Shown here: one piece after another, positions 1 to 8,258 of the stretch
Numbering within the stretch: the stretch's first letter is position 1
Layout: each line of letters starts with the position of its first letter
NCBI GenBank assembly: GCA_002451165.1
Contig: DKBH01000025.1
Span: 1 to 25,006 of the forward strand
Source of the DNA: Nitrospiraceae bacterium UBA6905
GTDB lineage: Bacteria > Nitrospirota > Thermodesulfovibrionia > Thermodesulfovibrionales > UBA6898
Direction: 5' to 3'
Length of the DNA stretch: 25,006 bases
The notes under the pieces: model-generated
Told to the model about the DNA's origin: nothing
What the model saw: the letters and a program-made list of their open reading frames with translations, nothing else
Databases searched by the model: none
Made by a program: the position numbers and the translations under genes

Positions 1-588
1 GGACAGATAGAGGAGACGACGTCCGATTATGACCGCGAGAAGCTGCAGGAGCGTCTCGCCAAGCTGGTAGGCGGCGTCGCGGTGATCAAGGTCGGCGCGG
101 CTACGGAAGTGGAGATGAAGGAAAAGAAGGCGCGTGTTGAGGATGCGCTTCACGCCACCCGTGCGGCAGTCGAGGAAGGTATTGTGCCCGGCGGTGGCGT
201 CGCGCTTCTCCGCTGCCTCGGTGCGCTCAAAAACATGAAGCTTGATAACCATGACCAGCAGGTCGGCGTTGACATCATAAAGAGGGCACTTGAAGAGCCC
301 ATCCGGCAGATCATCAACAATACGGAACTTGAGCCCTCTGTCATTGTCGATAAGGTCAAGAGCTCAAAAGACGCCAATTACGGATTTGATGCAGGTGTAG
401 AGGAGTATGTGGACATGCTGAAGGCAGGTATCGTTGACCCTACAAAGGTCACGCGCTGTGCTCTGCAGAACGCCGCGTCCGTTGCTTCCCTCATGCTGAC
501 AACGTCGGTCATGATAACCGATCTTCCTGAGGAGAAACCTGAAATGCCTGCTATGCCTCCTGGTGGCGGCATGGGCGGCATGTATTAA
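1..588 (+). CDS. groEL: Chaperonin GroEL, C-terminal 195 residues (5' partial)
   Basis: The frame is open from base 1, so the gene begins upstream of the window. The visible part is the C-terminal third of the 60-kDa chaperonin, which forms the tetradecameric cage that refolds proteins with GroES in an ATP-dependent cycle in the cytoplasm. Recognisable family stretches are KVGAATEVEMKEKKARVEDA, HATRAAVEEGIVPGGGVALL, the YGFDAG segment, VDPTKVTR, and the Gly/Met-rich tail ending GGGMGGMY, which is the usual flexible C-terminus facing the cavity. The length from these motifs to the end is normal, with no frameshift. A rho-independent terminator follows 24 nt after the stop, so groEL is probably the last gene of its transcript. 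GroES, if adjacent, lies outside the window. Confidence 0.98.
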   Translation, partial: GQIEETTSDYDREKLQERLAKLVGGVAVIKVGAATEVEMKEKKARVEDALHATRAAVEEGIVPGGGVALLRCLGALKNMKLDNHDQQVGVDIIKRALEEPIRQIINNTELEPSVIVDKVKSSKDANYGFDAGVEEYVDMLKAGIVDPTKVTRCALQNAASVASLMLTTSVMITDLPEEKPEMPAMPPGGGMGGMY

Positions 589-612
589 GACAGGGAATCA
601 TAGAACATCCGG

Positions 613-645
613 AAGGCGGGGTATTGCCCCGCCTTCTTCTTTTCC
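613..645 (+). terminator. Rho-independent terminator of groEL
   Basis: AAGGCGGGG (613-621), a TATTG loop, then the perfect complement CCCCGCCTT (627-635) followed by a T/C-rich tract. The position just after the groEL stop, and the GC-rich 9-bp stem, make this a good intrinsic terminator. It also argues against any mltG start inside the stem. Confidence 0.88.
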
Positions 646-689
646 TCTCTTCTTTACATAACCGCTCTTTTTTGTCATGCTACAGTATC

Positions 690-1727
690 ATGAAAAAGAA
701 TATCTTTTTCATCTGCTCTGCCATATTCCTGATCTTCCTTCTGTATGCTGCTGCAGAGCTGTTCCTGCCCGTTCAGAATACGAGCAGACAATTGGAGATC
801 GAGATCCCGAAGGGCACCACATTCAGGCAGGCTGTTGGCATCCTTCATAAGGAAAAACTGATCAGGGACACCAGGATATTTCTCCTTGCAGCCCGACTGA
901 GCGGAACTGACAGAAAAATACGGGCAGGCTTCTATTCGCTCTGGTCCGGCATGAGCCCCTTCAAGATCCTGAAGTACCTTCTCAAGGGTAAGATCATCGA
1001 ATACCAGATACGGGTCCTCGAAGGAGATTCTCTCCCTGAGATCGCCGACGCCTTTGCGAGGACGGGGATCATGTCAGTCGAAGAATTCCTGGAACTCGCC
1101 AAAGACCGCGACCTCCTGGAATATCATGGCATCTCAGCACCCAGTGTAGAAGGATATATCTTTCCCGATACCTATACCTTTCCCAAAGGCATGGATGCTG
1201 AAGATGCCCTCGATACCATGATCTTCCGGATGCGCGAAAAATACACTGACACGTTCATCTCCCGTGCGCAGGAACTCGGCATGAACGAGAACCAGGTTCT
1301 GACACTCGCATCAATCATAGAAAAAGAGGCAGTTATTGACGCGGAGCGCAGCACCATCTCCGCGGTATACCACAACCGACTGAAGAAGCATATGATGCTT
1401 CAGGCTGACCCTACGTCCATTTACGGGGTAAAGAGCTCTAAGGAGAAGATCACGCTGAATGACCTCAAGAGAAAGACCCCGTATAACACTTATCGCATCA
1501 AAGGTCTTCCCCCCGGCCCCATAGCATCGCCGGGTCTTAAATCTATCATTGCCGCCCTCTATCCGGAGAATGTACCATACCTGTACTTTGTAGCCCAGGA
1601 TGACCGATCGCACCGCTTTGCCGAGAGCGAGACGGAGCATGCAGAAAACGTTCGTCTGTACCGCGCAAAGAAACAGGAAATGAAACATACCCCTGTGGAA
1701 GGAAACAATGCATCCCCCTCTTCGTAA
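690..1727 (+). CDS. mltG: Endolytic murein transglycosylase MltG (YceG family)
   Basis: A 345-aa inner-membrane protein that cuts nascent glycan strands within the chain and so is thought to release newly made peptidoglycan and set strand length. Residues 4-27 form one N-terminal membrane anchor, followed by a LysM-like region (about 35-110) and the YceG catalytic domain. Key motifs are EGYIFPDTY (about 154-162), LASIIEKEA with the catalytic glutamate at about E211, QADPTSIYG (238-246) and GLPPGPIASPG (272-282). An upstream extension in frame reaches 624, but that codon sits inside the groEL terminator, so ATG 690, directly before the Lys-rich anchor start, is preferred. No clear ribosome site precedes it. 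The 3' end overlaps ispG by 20 nt, implying coupled translation. Confidence 0.94.
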   Translation: MKKNIFFICSAIFLIFLLYAAAELFLPVQNTSRQLEIEIPKGTTFRQAVGILHKEKLIRDTRIFLLAARLSGTDRKIRAGFYSLWSGMSPFKILKYLLKGKIIEYQIRVLEGDSLPEIADAFARTGIMSVEEFLELAKDRDLLEYHGISAPSVEGYIFPDTYTFPKGMDAEDALDTMIFRMREKYTDTFISRAQELGMNENQVLTLASIIEKEAVIDAERSTISAVYHNRLKKHMMLQADPTSIYGVKSSKEKITLNDLKRKTPYNTYRIKGLPPGPIASPGLKSIIAALYPENVPYLYFVAQDDRSHRFAESETEHAENVRLYRAKKQEMKHTPVEGNNASPSS

Positions 1728-2772
1728 AAAGACAAGAACGATTCATGTCGGCACGGTTTCGATCGGCGGCGGGAGCCTGATAACGGTCCAATCAATGACA
1801 AAGACCAACACGCGTGATGCCGCAGCAACAGTGCGGCAGATCAGACGGCTCGCAAAGGCTGGTTGCGAAATCATCAGGGTTGCTGTCCCTGACATGCAGG
1901 CAGCTCTGGCTCTAGGCGATATAAAGCAGTCGATATCCATTCCCGTCATTGCGGACATTCATTTCGATTGGAGACTTGCATTAGAAGCAATTCGCCAGGG
2001 AGTGGACGGTCTGCGCATAAACCCTGGCAATATCGGGGCTCGCTGGAAAGTGGCGGAAGTCGTAACAGCATGCGGGGAACGCGGGATTCCGATCCGTATT
2101 GGTGTGAACGCAGGATCGCTGAGCAGAAAGCTGCTCGAAAAATATCGTCATCCCACCCCCGAGGCCCTCGTTGAAAGCGCCGCTGGGCATATCGATATCC
2201 TCGCGAGCATGAATTTTCGGGAGATCAAGGTATCGCTCAAAGCATCTAATGTGCCGACTACGGTCGAGGCATACCGTCTTTTTTCGAAGAAATTCCGCTA
2301 TCCTCTGCATATCGGCATATCAGAAGCCGGCCCTTCCTTCACCGGCATCATAAAGAGTTCGGTGGGGCTCGGCATATTACTGGCCGAAGGCATCGGGGAT
2401 ACCATGCGGGTTTCTCTTTCCGCAGACCCGGCTGAAGAAGTACGCGTTGCCTATGAAATCCTCAAGTCCCTCGGCCTCAGACAGAAAGGCGCAAACGTCA
2501 TCTCCTGTCCCACCTGCGGGAGATGCCAGATCGACATCAGAGGACTAGCTGCAAAGGTTGCGTCGGGGCTGAAGGATGTGGAAAGGCCGGTCACGGTCGC
2601 GGTTATGGGATGCGTGGTAAACGGTCCCGGTGAAGCCCGGGAAGCAGATATCGGCATTGCAGGTGGCAAAGGCAGCGGGATTCTCTTCAGGAAGGGAAAG
2701 GTAGTCAAGACCGTAAAGGAAAAGAACCTGCTGCGTGAACTCATGCAGGAAATATCCAAAAGGGAAGAATAG
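1708..2772 (+). CDS. ispG: 4-hydroxy-3-methylbut-2-enyl diphosphate synthase IspG (GcpE)
   Basis: A 354-aa enzyme of the MEP isoprenoid pathway. It reductively opens the ring of methylerythritol cyclodiphosphate to HMBPP using a [4Fe-4S] cluster in the cytoplasm. The N-terminal TIM-barrel half carries the VQSMTKTNTRD, IADIHFDWRLA and LRINPGNIG motifs. The C-terminal ferredoxin-like half supplies the cluster ligands: C267 and C270 (in SCPTCGRC), C302 (in GCVVNGPGEA) and probably E309. The length is that of the short bacterial form without the plant-type insertion. A GGAAGG site lies 6-10 nt before ATG 1708, inside the end of mltG, and panC follows after only 5 nt, so mltG-ispG-panC is very likely one operon. 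Nothing key is missing. Confidence 0.97.
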   Translation: MHPPLRKKTRTIHVGTVSIGGGSLITVQSMTKTNTRDAAATVRQIRRLAKAGCEIIRVAVPDMQAALALGDIKQSISIPVIADIHFDWRLALEAIRQGVDGLRINPGNIGARWKVAEVVTACGERGIPIRIGVNAGSLSRKLLEKYRHPTPEALVESAAGHIDILASMNFREIKVSLKASNVPTTVEAYRLFSKKFRYPLHIGISEAGPSFTGIIKSSVGLGILLAEGIGDTMRVSLSADPAEEVRVAYEILKSLGLRQKGANVISCPTCGRCQIDIRGLAAKVASGLKDVERPVTVAVMGCVVNGPGEAREADIGIAGGKGSGILFRKGKVVKTVKEKNLLRELMQEISKREE

Positions 2773-2777
2773 AAAAA

Positions 2778-3626
2778 ATGGAGATCATCCGGATTCCGAG
2801 GATCATGCGGGAAGCGTCGCGCGAATATCTCGTGCGCGGCAGAACCTTGGGATTCGTGCCGACCATGGGGGCACTCCACGAAGGTCATTTGAGTCTGGTC
2901 CGGATGTCGAAAGAAGAAAATGCCATTACGGCAGTGAGCATCTTTGTGAATCCCCTGCAGTTTGGCCCTTCCGAGGATTTTTCCCGCTATCCGCGAACCG
3001 TAGATGAAGACATCGAGAAGCTTCGCAATGAAGACGTTGATATCCTTTTCCTGCCGGCAGAGACGCTCATGTACCCTGAAGGATTTGCCACGGTGGTCGA
3101 AGTAAAAGAACTGTCAGAAAAAATGTGCGGTCGATATCGTCCAGGTCATTTCAGGGGCGTCTTGACCGTTGTGGCAAAGCTGTTGATAATCCTCAGGCCG
3201 ACACGGGCGTATTTCGGTCAGAAAGACTATCAGCAAACCGTACTTATTCGGAAGATGACAAAGGATCTCGGCCTTGATGTGGAGATCATTGTCTGTCCGA
3301 CCATACGTGAGCACGACGGTCTGGCCATGAGCTCGCGCAACGCTTACCTCGGCAAGGAGCAGCGGGCAGCTGCAACGACTCTCTATCGCGCCCTCTCCCA
3401 GGCCTCTGCGGCCGTGAAGGCAGGAGCGCGCTCCGGAGAAGCGGTGCGTGCTATCATGCAGGCAGAGCTCTCAAAAGAGGCCCTGCTCACTGGCATTGAT
3501 TATGCCTCAGTCTTCAGCCCTGAGACGTTGGAGGAGACCCCTGAGATAGCTGGAAAGGTATTGCTGGCGATTGCAGCACGCTTGGGCAGCACGCGCCTTA
3601 TTGACAATATGCTGGTAGCCCCGTAA
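2778..3626 (+). CDS. panC: Pantothenate synthetase PanC
   Basis: A 282-aa cytoplasmic enzyme that joins pantoate and beta-alanine with ATP via a pantoyl-adenylate, the last step of vitamin B5 synthesis before coenzyme A. It belongs to the HxGH nucleotidyltransferase superfamily. Visible motifs are PTMGALHEGH (28-37, with H34 and H37), FVNPLQFGPSEDF (56-68), FGQKDYQQ (146-153) and the KMSKS-equivalent LAMSSRN (182-188). The length is typical. Translation starts 5 nt after the ispG stop with GGGAAG upstream, so it is the distal gene of the mltG-ispG-panC set. No panB or panD is adjacent. The next gene is convergent, and no clear intrinsic terminator lies between them. Confidence 0.97.
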   Translation: MEIIRIPRIMREASREYLVRGRTLGFVPTMGALHEGHLSLVRMSKEENAITAVSIFVNPLQFGPSEDFSRYPRTVDEDIEKLRNEDVDILFLPAETLMYPEGFATVVEVKELSEKMCGRYRPGHFRGVLTVVAKLLIILRPTRAYFGQKDYQQTVLIRKMTKDLGLDVEIIVCPTIREHDGLAMSSRNAYLGKEQRAAATTLYRALSQASAAVKAGARSGEAVRAIMQAELSKEALLTGIDYASVFSPETLEETPEIAGKVLLAIAARLGSTRLIDNMLVAP

Positions 3627-3781
3627 GTACGCCGGCGACAACGTCTGATCGCCGCTGCGATGTCAACGTCGCTATCCGTCGTCAGTTCCTTCTTTACCGC
3701 ATGCTACGTCCGGCAAGAGATACTATCGGCATGACCATGCCGTTCCTCTGCCCGCAATCTTTCAACCTTCCGCTCGGAGGG

Positions 3782-5653
3782 CTATAGGACTTTGCCGTAT
3801 TTCTCTTTCAGGGAAGGAAAAAGGTCGATGTCAGTGTGGGGAAGAAACAGCGCTGACATATACTCATCCATGAAACCCCTCGACACGGAAAGTTCGACAT
3901 AGGTCATCTTCCGCGCAATATCCTCGGCCTCCCGGCGCATTTTCTCAGAGAGTAAACAGAGGTAAGCGCCTGCGATCGAGGTGTTGCCGATAAAGGAAAA
4001 TCTTTCCTTCGGCATATCGGGGAGCATCCCGATCATGATAGCTTTTTCAATGTTCAGATAATTGCCAAACCCGCCTGCGATGTAAATCCGTTCAACGATA
4101 TCGAGGGAAAGGCCGACTTCCTTCAGAAGCACCGACATGCCGGCATAGATTGCCGCTTTCGCCCGCAGTATGTTCTCGATGTCGGCCTCGGTCAATATAA
4201 TATCCTTCTCCTCGCTCCGGTGAAGGATAAACTCAGGTCCTTCGTCCTCGATCCTGATCCTGTCAATGTTCAGATCTCTCACAAACTTGCCTTTCTGATC
4301 TATGATGCCGGCAAAAAAGAGCTCTGATATAGTATCGATCATACCTGACCCGCAGATGCCCACGGGTGGTGCATTGCCGATCACTCCCAGCTCGACTGCG
4401 AACGTTTCCGGATCTATTTTCACCGACTCTATCGCCCCGTCCGTCGCCCGCATGCCGTGACGAATTCCGCTCCCCTCGAAGCAGGGGCCGGCGGACGTCG
4501 CCGCGGTGATAAGCCATTCGTTATTGCCCACCACGATCTCACCGTTGGTACCGATATCCATAAAAAGCGCTACCTCGGCGTTTCTATGCATCTTTGAGGC
4601 CAGAACGCCGGCAGTGATGTCGCCGCCCACATAACTGCCCACACAGGCCATGGTATAGACCGGCGCCTGCTGATTGATCTGCATCTTCGCCGTACCGGCC
4701 TTCCAGACCGGGTAGTCATTCACCGTAGGAATATAAGGCTCTTCGCGTATGGATGACGGATCAATGCCCCAGAAGAGCTGCGCCATGGTCGTATTGCCGG
4801 ATATGACAGCACAGTCAATATCATCCCTGTTGATGCGGTTCCTTTCGATCATGGGGCTGAGCAGGCCGTTCAGGTCGGTGATCACGGCAGTTCTGAGTTC
4901 AGTCAAAGCCCCGCCCTCGGTGGCGTGGATAATCCTCGTGATCACATCATCCCCGTGACGCATCTGCGAGTTATACGTAACCCCGGAATCCAGAAGGGTG
5001 CCGTCTGTGCAATCGACCAAATAGACAACCACCGTCGTCGTGCCGATATCCACGGCCAGGCCATAGTGGCGCGCCCGCTCGGGTGAGACTACGGATATCG
5101 CTTCCAGATTCTCGGTGTAGGTGAGATATACGCTCCAGGTATGCTGCCTCAGCGACCCTGCCATGTTCTGCACAAAGCCATGGGAAAAGCGCATCCCCTG
5201 TATCCCGTTTTCAGCAAGCGCCCGTTTAATTCGTTCGAGATCGCTGAGATTGTCCTCGATGGACGGCGGCATAAGGGTAAGCAGTATCTTCCTTACCATC
5301 GGGGAGAGCGTCGGCTCCTCTGCCCGGAGGAACTCGAGCAGTCCGTGAGACTTGGTGACCGCGATCTTATCGCCAATGACGAGCTTCGAATCCTCAGGGA
5401 TATCGATCAGGATGTCCTCCTCCGGAAAGGTCGTACACGCGAGGACGATCTTCTCGCCGATGTCCTTCTTCTTCAGCTTTGCCGCAGATTCCGTCTTGTA
5501 GGTTCCCTCAACAATCTTCACGCGGCATTTGCCGCAGACGCCCTTGCCGCCGCAGGACGCCACAAGGTATACGCCGTTGTCCCGCAGCGCCTGGTATACA
5601 CTCTTGCCGGGCTCTGCTACAATGCTTTTGCCACCCTGGATCTTGATCTCCAT
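3782..5653 (-). CDS. Ferredoxin-ASKHA fusion protein (RACo-like corrinoid activation protein)
   Basis: A 623-aa soluble protein. Residues 1-85 are a plant-type [2Fe-2S] ferredoxin with ligands C34, C40, C43 (CGGKGVCGKC) and C73. A linker domain follows, then an ASKHA-fold ATPase (DUF4445 type) from about residue 197, beginning LAVDIGTTTVVVYLVD, with further phosphate/adenosine loops (MDIGTNGEIV, GICGSGMID, AGGFGNYL). Characterised relatives, such as RACo/AcsV of acetogens and the activators of corrinoid methyltransferases, use ATP to drive electrons uphill and reduce inactive Co(II) corrinoid to Co(I). No corrinoid protein, methyltransferase or acetyl-CoA synthase gene is in this window, so its partner is unknown. 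The start is ATG 5653, preceded by TAAGG. It is convergent with panC and divergent from the nitroreductase. Confidence 0.85.
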   Translation of the reverse strand: MEIKIQGGKSIVAEPGKSVYQALRDNGVYLVASCGGKGVCGKCRVKIVEGTYKTESAAKLKKKDIGEKIVLACTTFPEEDILIDIPEDSKLVIGDKIAVTKSHGLLEFLRAEEPTLSPMVRKILLTLMPPSIEDNLSDLERIKRALAENGIQGMRFSHGFVQNMAGSLRQHTWSVYLTYTENLEAISVVSPERARHYGLAVDIGTTTVVVYLVDCTDGTLLDSGVTYNSQMRHGDDVITRIIHATEGGALTELRTAVITDLNGLLSPMIERNRINRDDIDCAVISGNTTMAQLFWGIDPSSIREEPYIPTVNDYPVWKAGTAKMQINQQAPVYTMACVGSYVGGDITAGVLASKMHRNAEVALFMDIGTNGEIVVGNNEWLITAATSAGPCFEGSGIRHGMRATDGAIESVKIDPETFAVELGVIGNAPPVGICGSGMIDTISELFFAGIIDQKGKFVRDLNIDRIRIEDEGPEFILHRSEEKDIILTEADIENILRAKAAIYAGMSVLLKEVGLSLDIVERIYIAGGFGNYLNIEKAIMIGMLPDMPKERFSFIGNTSIAGAYLCLLSEKMRREAEDIARKMTYVELSVSRGFMDEYMSALFLPHTDIDLFPSLKEKYGKVL

Positions 5654-5829
5654 GGCCTTAATTGTATTGTCTGGCAGGAACGAAAATCAAGGAATCCCTT
5701 GCTGCTGGTCTGATATTTCAGGGCATGCTGAAGTTTTTTTTCAGAGCTTCCCATGGCATGCCGTGAGCGCACCTCTTCACAAATTGACCGGTTTGCGGTA
5801 GGGTATAAAAAAAGCAGCGGGAGGATGAT

Positions 5830-6399
5830 ATGAATGCAGTGATCGACGCAATACGGAAAAGACGGTCTGTGAGATCGTACGATTCACGACCTGTCTCCCG
5901 GGAAACAATCCGGACGGTCATCGAGGCGGGCAACGAAGCTCCATCGGCGATGAACAGCCAGCCCTGGCGGTTTGTCGTGGTAGAGGAGACAAAGATCAAG
6001 GAAACGCTGCTCCGAGCTGCGCTGCCGAACGCACAGAAGATCCTGGAAATGATTAAAGATGTAAACCCGGAACGCTATGAGATGATCAAGAAGCGCTATG
6101 CTGAGCTCAAAGACCCGGTTTACTATTCTGCGCCTGTAATCGTCTTTGTGATCGGATCCGGCAGATACGCAGACCATTCCTGCCCATTAGCCTGTGAAAA
6201 TATGATGCTTGCAGCCCATTCGCTCGGCCTCGGCAGCTGCTGGGTGGGTTTCGGTGCCATGGTAACGGAGGATGCCGAGGTCAGGGGCATCCTTGCACTG
6301 CAGGAAGAGGAAAAGGTCTACGGACCGATACTCCTGGGATATCCGAGAGATTACCCTGAAAGACCGGCAAAGCATGAGCCAAAGGTAACGTGGCTTTAG
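5830..6399 (+). CDS. Nitroreductase-family FMN flavoprotein
   Basis: A 189-aa protein of the nitroreductase fold, expected to be a homodimer binding FMN and using NAD(P)H to reduce nitro groups, quinones, enones or a specialised substrate. The N-terminus RKRRSVRSYDSRPVSRETI and the APSAMNSQPWRFVVV stretch (38-51) are the classical FMN-phosphate and ring-contact regions. The C-terminal half holds the LGLGSCWVGF segment and the GYPRDYPERPAK end, typical of the family. GGAGG lies just upstream of ATG 5830. The spacing to the divergent ferredoxin-ASKHA gene is 176 nt, and an upstream TTGACC/TATAAA pair has only a 14-nt spacer, so it is a doubtful promoter. The substrate cannot be told from sequence. 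Confidence 0.88.
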   Translation: MNAVIDAIRKRRSVRSYDSRPVSRETIRTVIEAGNEAPSAMNSQPWRFVVVEETKIKETLLRAALPNAQKILEMIKDVNPERYEMIKKRYAELKDPVYYSAPVIVFVIGSGRYADHSCPLACENMMLAAHSLGLGSCWVGFGAMVTEDAEVRGILALQEEEKVYGPILLGYPRDYPERPAKHEPKVTWL

Positions 6400-6894
6400 T
6401 ATCTCCGCTGATGCCGGTGGACTCCTCCGAACAATGCAAGTTCCTGCACCTGAACAACGAGGCATTTGCCATTACTCCTTACACAAATGGAGGGTTCGCT
6501 CTCCTCTGCATGAATATGCAGGCAACGTCTTAGGATATGAATCTACCATTCATCTCTCCTTTACAAGAATTCGGGGCTTTCTCGACAATGGCATGTCCGC
6601 AATCCATGAGTCACGTGACAGAAGGAAAAATATTCAGCCTTCTTCGCCATAACGAGCAATAGGTCCTAGTATTCCGGATAGATTTGTGTGGTTATGACTT
6701 GCCATTAACCTCCTGGATTAAATGCCGCCTCCGTCATTACAGCGATGCGACTTCATCGAGTCAATAGGCATGTGAAGCTTAACCTGCTGCGGAATTCCAG
6801 GGGAACTCTGCCTAAAGGCAGGATGCCAATAACACATCGTCCCCATGCGCTTGGATCACGGAACCATCATCAGTACTTTCGATCAAAGGGATTT
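6400..6894. other. Non-coding spacer, no convincing gene
   Basis: About 495 bases between the nitroreductase and the next minus-strand gene. The plus-strand open frame at 6434-6652 has no ribosome site and an unremarkable composition. On the minus strand AGGAGGT precedes a 23-codon frame (6634-6705), but the spacing is only about 2-3 nt. A small CTGCC/GGCAG hairpin sits at 6808-6821 without a T-tract. No RNA gene or repeat was recognised. Confidence 0.5.
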
Positions 6895-7437
6895 CTATAA
6901 TTCGGGCGTTAATGCGTCCTCGACGCCTGATAAAAGGTTAATAATAGCTTCATATTCCGGCATAAACTCGGGCCGGAATTTAACGGGTTTCAGATCTTCG
7001 ATCATTTTTTTTGCGGCTTGCCAATTCTTATTGATCGCTGCGGTGTCTTGCCCGATATCAATGCCAACAGCTTTATCAGGGGCTTCCCAATCTGCCATAA
7101 GCTCGTGGCCACCTGACTGGATCAGAAATGGAACTCCTCTTTCATCGAAGATGAGCACGTCAATTTCATACAAAGGGGTCTCAGGGTCAGCCATACGCAA
7201 CTGGAGCGGTGTCTCCAGTCCACGCCTCGTTTCGAGACGAACTCTCGTGCCTTGGTACACAAATGTGCCTGATAGGGATTTTTTCTTAGGATCGTAATTC
7301 AGTGAGACAAATCCATCAGGCAACGAGACCCCTGTTTCAATGACGGCTTCCTTAGAAGCATCAGCTGAATAAGCCAATCCGTAAGTAACTGATAGAAACG
7401 CGCAACACAAGGATGCAACAACCGAGCAAAATTGCAT
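6895..7437 (-). CDS. Secreted protein of unknown function
   Basis: The 180-aa product begins with a Sec-type signal peptide (about residues 1-25, hydrophobic core VVASLCCAFLSVTYGLAYSA), so it is expected in the periplasm. The mature part is acidic, soluble and beta-rich early (SLNYDPKKKSLSGTFVYQGTRV), ending in a helical segment. I do not recognise a family. An in-frame upstream start at 7470 would add 11 residues in front of the signal peptide. ATG 7437 is preferred because GGAGAG lies 8 nt upstream and the signal peptide then starts correctly. It is transcribed alone; the next gene upstream on this strand ends 225 nt away. Confidence 0.7.
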   Translation of the reverse strand: MQFCSVVASLCCAFLSVTYGLAYSADASKEAVIETGVSLPDGFVSLNYDPKKKSLSGTFVYQGTRVRLETRRGLETPLQLRMADPETPLYEIDVLIFDERGVPFLIQSGGHELMADWEAPDKAVGIDIGQDTAAINKNWQAAKKMIEDLKPVKFRPEFMPEYEAIINLLSGVEDALTPEL

Positions 7438-7497
7438 CGTGGCTTCTCTCCAAATATTCGAAACCAGCACCTCAAATATCTCCGATTACCCTCGCTT

Positions 7498-7515
7498 TAT
7501 ATACAAATGTATATA
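7498..7515. repeat. TATATAC/GTATATA inverted repeat
   Basis: A perfect 7-bp AT-rich dyad (TATATAC, AAAT, GTATATA) 61 nt upstream of the secreted-protein start. It may be an operator or part of a promoter, or simply AT-rich chance sequence; no regulator is implied by neighbours. Confidence 0.35.
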
Positions 7516-7661
7516 TTTGCTCTCGTGGCCCGTCCAGACTTACAAGAACACTCCACACCATTTGAGCATGCTGTCGGCGTATTGATATCAGGAAGGCCAT
7601 GAGATATCTCCCCTCAGCATTACCGCAAGTCTTACGCAATTTTGAGAAACTGAAACTGTCT

Positions 7662-8258
7662 TTATTGACGTCCGCCGTCTTCTATCTTGACAAGTCGACC
7701 GCTCCTGAACGTGAGCACTTTTAGAAAAGTGCCGGGGCCAAAGCTGTAGGACCACTGTTCAAGAAGTTCATCGGTCGTTTGCATTGTCTTTCCGCCATCC
7801 AACTGAAGGGATGATTTATAGTGCGTGGATTCCACACTTACTACTTCTTTATAAAGTGGCTGCCCATATCTTTGTAGTATGTCCGCTTGCGTATCTCCTA
7901 TGGAAGCTGTAAACCTCTTCGTGTTATCCGCATCTTCAGAAACTCTTTGCCCGTCTTCTATGCTTACCAATTCCCCACCTCTGAAGGTTAGTATCTTCAA
8001 GAAAGTATTTGGCCCCAGATTGTATGTCCATTGCTCAAGAGCGATTTCAACTGCGTGAACATTATCAGTTGTTGTTCTATCTTTCTCATATGCAACAACA
8101 TTAGAAAACACAGGTTCACCGCATTTCGCAATAACTTCGGCTTTCGAGTCGCCGAGCGACACTAATCGATCATTGCATCTCATATCACTTGCGTAAGACG
8201 AACCACTGACAATGGAAACGAATAAAAGACTCCTCATCAGAAACTTGACAGTATTCAT
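7662..8258 (-). CDS. Secreted protein with two tandem DUF2845 repeats
   Basis: A 198-aa protein with an N-terminal signal peptide (about 1-24, cleavage near SYAS). Two copies of a DUF2845-like unit follow. Unit 1 (about 27-105) has RCNDRLVSLGDSKAEVIAKC and EQWTYNLGPNTFLKILTF; unit 2 (about 117-197) has IGDTQADILQRYGQPLYKE and EQWSYSFGPGTFLKVLTF. Unit 1 has the cysteine pair C28/C46 usual for the family; unit 2 has lost both. The role of DUF2845 is not established; the fold is probably a small beta-rich periplasmic module. ATG 8258 is chosen over the 15-codon longer frame because GGAGAGGTGG lies just upstream and the signal peptide then begins the protein. It is probably a single-gene unit. 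Confidence 0.82.
   Translation of the reverse strand: MNTVKFLMRSLLFVSIVSGSSYASDMRCNDRLVSLGDSKAEVIAKCGEPVFSNVVAYEKDRTTTDNVHAVEIALEQWTYNLGPNTFLKILTFRGGELVSIEDGQRVSEDADNTKRFTASIGDTQADILQRYGQPLYKEVVSVESTHYKSSLQLDGGKTMQTTDELLEQWSYSFGPGTFLKVLTFRSGRLVKIEDGGRQ

Noticed and set aside
624..689. Extended start of mltG at 624
   Set aside because: The codon lies inside the groEL terminator stem, and the added residues would precede a typical membrane-anchor start.
3727..3747. CGGCAT-GACC-ATGCCG hairpin between panC and the convergent gene as a terminator
   Set aside because: Only a 6-bp stem and no real T-tract on either strand.
5784..5809. TTGACC/TATAAA pair upstream of the nitroreductase as a promoter
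   Set aside because: The 14-nt spacer is shorter than sigma-70 promoters normally allow.
6634..6705. 23-codon minus-strand frame after AGGAGGT
   Set aside because: Spacing between the SD site and ATG is only 2-3 nt, and the peptide is too short to judge.
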